This document shows positions 62,539 through 64,000 of a stretch of DNA of 64,000 nt, in pieces (positions within the stretch are counted from its first letter, which is position 1; each line of letters starts with the position of its first letter). The notes under the pieces are model-generated. The model made no database searches. It saw nothing but the letters and a program-made list of their open reading frames with translations, and had not been told where the DNA came from. This stretch comes from Caldilineaceae bacterium (GTDB taxonomy: Bacteria; Chloroflexota; Anaerolineae; Caldilineales; Caldilineaceae): positions 1 through 64,000 of the forward strand of contig JAJDTL010000020.1 in NCBI GenBank assembly GCA_022827195.1, in the 5' to 3' direction. The position numbers and the translations under genes are program-made.

Positions 62539-63327
62539 TTACCATTGCCAGTGCGATACCTCGTTTTGCTGGTTGATGACGAAGATGTAGGGCTTCATGG
62601 AGCCGTCATGGCGGTCCAGATAGGCTGTGTTGACGTGGAGGAGCCGCTCGGTGGAGAGGTAGCTGATGACAACCTGCGCGCCCGACATCGGGTTTGCGCC
62701 GCGGTACAGGAGGATGTTGCCCGACCCCGGCGGGTGCATTTCAGCCAGTTTCTGCACCGGCGGGAGCAGCGGCCCGGTTGCGACGCCGTCGTCACCGATG
62801 AATTGGTAGTTGAAGGCGCCGTCCGCGCCGAGCGTAATGTTGACGGGCGCGGCCTCGTGTCGGATGAGACAGGTTGGACAGTTCAGCCCACCATATGCAA
62901 CGGGATTGATGGTGATATGAACGGTTGCGTATAGAGCGTTCCCGTGACTATCGAAAATTGTGTAGACGAAGCTGTCTGTGCCGACAAAGTCCGTGGCGGG
63001 CGTATATTTGAAGGAGAGAATCTGCTGGAAGGCATTGTGCGTGAAGGAGCTGAACCTTCCGCTCTGCGGGTTTGTTAAGTCGAAGCCGGCAAAGTCAGGG
63101 AGGGCATCGTTGCCCAGCACCTCGATCTCCACACCTTCGTTTTGGGAGATGGTGATGAAGTCGTCGACCAGGACATTTGGGGTCTGGGCGAAGGCGGGCG
63201 CGGCGGCGGAGGCCAGCAGGGCAAGGGCCAGAAAGAGCGCCAACACAGGGGCGCGAAGTGGACGCGTGTTGACATGGTCTTGGTCTTTCAGGCGTAGGGC
63301 GGTGTTGTCTTGGCAAGAGGTGGGCAT
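62539..63327 (-). CDS. Secreted protein with cadherin/Big-like repeat domain
   Basis: 262 residues from ATG 63327. Signal peptide PVLALFLALALLASAAAPAF with cleavage expected at AFA-Q. The domain after it (VDDFITISQNEGVEIEVLGN, DALPDF..GRFSSF and FKYTPATDFVGTDSFVYTIF) is the Ig-like/VCBS-type repeat seen in bacterial surface proteins. The C-terminal part has CPTCLIRHEAAPVNITLGAD with a CxxC pair and a strand-rich end. No anchor is visible. Function is unknown; probably extracellular. It stands alone. Confidence 0.78.
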   Translation of the reverse strand: MPTSCQDNTALRLKDQDHVNTRPLRAPVLALFLALALLASAAAPAFAQTPNVLVDDFITISQNEGVEIEVLGNDALPDFAGFDLTNPQSGRFSSFTHNAFQQILSFKYTPATDFVGTDSFVYTIFDSHGNALYATVHITINPVAYGGLNCPTCLIRHEAAPVNITLGADGAFNYQFIGDDGVATGPLLPPVQKLAEMHPPGSGNILLYRGANPMSGAQVVISYLSTERLLHVNTAYLDRHDGSMKPYIFVINQQNEVSHWQW

Positions 63328-63668
63328 TGGGTCGTCTTTTCCTGAACGGTTAGTTGGGATGGAGAAGAGCGCTACAGAATTTCTCACCTTTGTCAGGGGG
63401 GGCACGTCGCGGCCGACTTGGTCAGGTCAAGGCGACGTTTGACAAAGAGCGTGCCAGCACGGGCGCGCCTGGGGAAGGCGAACGGCCCGCTGTCGTATCG
63501 TTCCGCTAGGTGCATTTGAGAGTATCAGAGTTGCGGTCGGGGCGCAAGTCAAAAGGGCGATAAGCAGGTGTGGCGCGATCGTGTGGGGCGCGTCACCGTT
63601 CTGGCGTCAGCGGAACTGCTTTTCAAGACTTTCGCTGGCAGGCCAGGATCCTGCGGGCACGGGAGACG

Positions 63669-63899
63669 ATGACAGAACAGATACGTGTCGAATGCCTTAT
63701 CAGCACACCGGTCAACTGCACCTTCAGCAACCTGGCTGAACTATGGTGGGCCCCAAACTTTGGGGGGAAGGACCGCGTCCACCGCGTGGGACAGACGGTC
63801 TATGTCAACTTAATCAAGTACTCGTGCGCGGGCACTATCGAGGAGCGGATTGACAGGACCCTAGAGCGCAAGCGGAGGCTGTTCGACCAGCTTGGCTAA
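63669..63899 (+). pseudogene. SNF2-type helicase C-terminal fragment
   Basis: 77 residues from ATG 63669. ELWWAPNFGGKDRVHRVGQT then VNLIKYSCAGTIEERIDRTL and ERKRRLFDQLG correspond to the end of the SNF2 helicase domain (WWNPA..DRxHRxGQT, GTIEERIxxxxExK). The first ~25 residues and the PVNCTFSNLAE stretch replace the normal upstream sequence, and the motor domains are absent. It is a remnant of a larger DNA-translocase gene. Confidence 0.65.
63691..63741 (+). repeat. Dispersed ~50-bp repeat, copy 2
   Basis: AATGCCTTATCAGCACACCG then GTCAACTGCACCTTCAGCAA CCTGGCTGAAC, inside the helicase fragment; pairs with 62011-62060. The remaining bases 63900-64000 show nothing recognisable. Confidence 0.7.
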
Positions 63900-64000
63900 A
63901 GGTCCATGTGCAGTTGTAGGAAATAGGAAAACGCATCATAATTGAAATCCGAAATTCACCACGGGAGCGGGCCAATCAGTCGGGCGCTTCCCCGTAGTGA

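Overview
The window looks like a chromosomal segment of a GC-rich, heterotrophic bacterium. The gene families present are typical of Chloroflexota, most likely a Caldilineales/Anaerolineae-type lineage: Uma2 nuclease, Tat-lipoprotein peptide-type ABC binding proteins, several PhyH dioxygenases, sulfatases, DUF4432, SH3-domain lipoproteins with Pro/Thr linkers, and HepT/MntA, HicB and BrnA modules. This assignment is inference from gene content; there is no rRNA and I recognise no tRNA in the window.

0-4.6 kb is housekeeping: the recA 3' end, a Uma2-type protein, tgt, uppP and a phosphate-binding-type lipoprotein overlapping uppP by 4 bp. 4.7-12.5 kb is a co-directional metabolic block: DegT aminotransferase, three PhyH dioxygenases, Gfo/Idh/MocA dehydrogenase and a beta-propeller glycosidase-like protein, interrupted by a HepT/MntA toxin-antitoxin module. 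12.5-28.7 kb holds a peptide/sugar ABC importer (binding protein plus two permeases), two sulfatases, an esterase-like hydrolase, an AlbA_2/ATPase regulator, a second propeller paralogue, a nitrilase and an MFS transporter. It reads as uptake and trimming of sulfated or otherwise decorated organic matter.

28.7-41 kb has a decayed serine protease, an LLM oxidoreductase, purN, a CoA-transferase and a glycerol-dehydrogenase-like enzyme. CbiX and CysH follow (siroheme and sulfate assimilation). After them comes an accessory stretch with antitoxin remnants, a small Asn/Pro-repeat protein, an endonuclease/exonuclease/phosphatase-type gene with a small partner, and a frameshifted SH3 protein. 41-54 kb carries a DUF4432 protein, a truncated HicB, and a minus-strand metal-ion ABC operon (binding lipoprotein, ATPase, two permeases each with a C-terminal winged helix, then a coupled MFS gene) behind a strong promoter overlapped by dyads. 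It ends with an acyltransferase and a second peptide-type ABC importer.

54-64 kb is an island-like stretch: two 178-bp direct repeats with 11-bp-phased units, a Zn-ligand protein, methyltransferase and SNF2-helicase remnants, a ~290-bp duplication of a lipoprotein gene, and frameshifted lipoproteins. Among these sits an intact-looking AAA ATPase/PD-(D/E)XK nuclease pair, which is the best candidate for a defence-type system. Two families of short intergenic repeats recur between genes throughout the window and in places run into coding ends.
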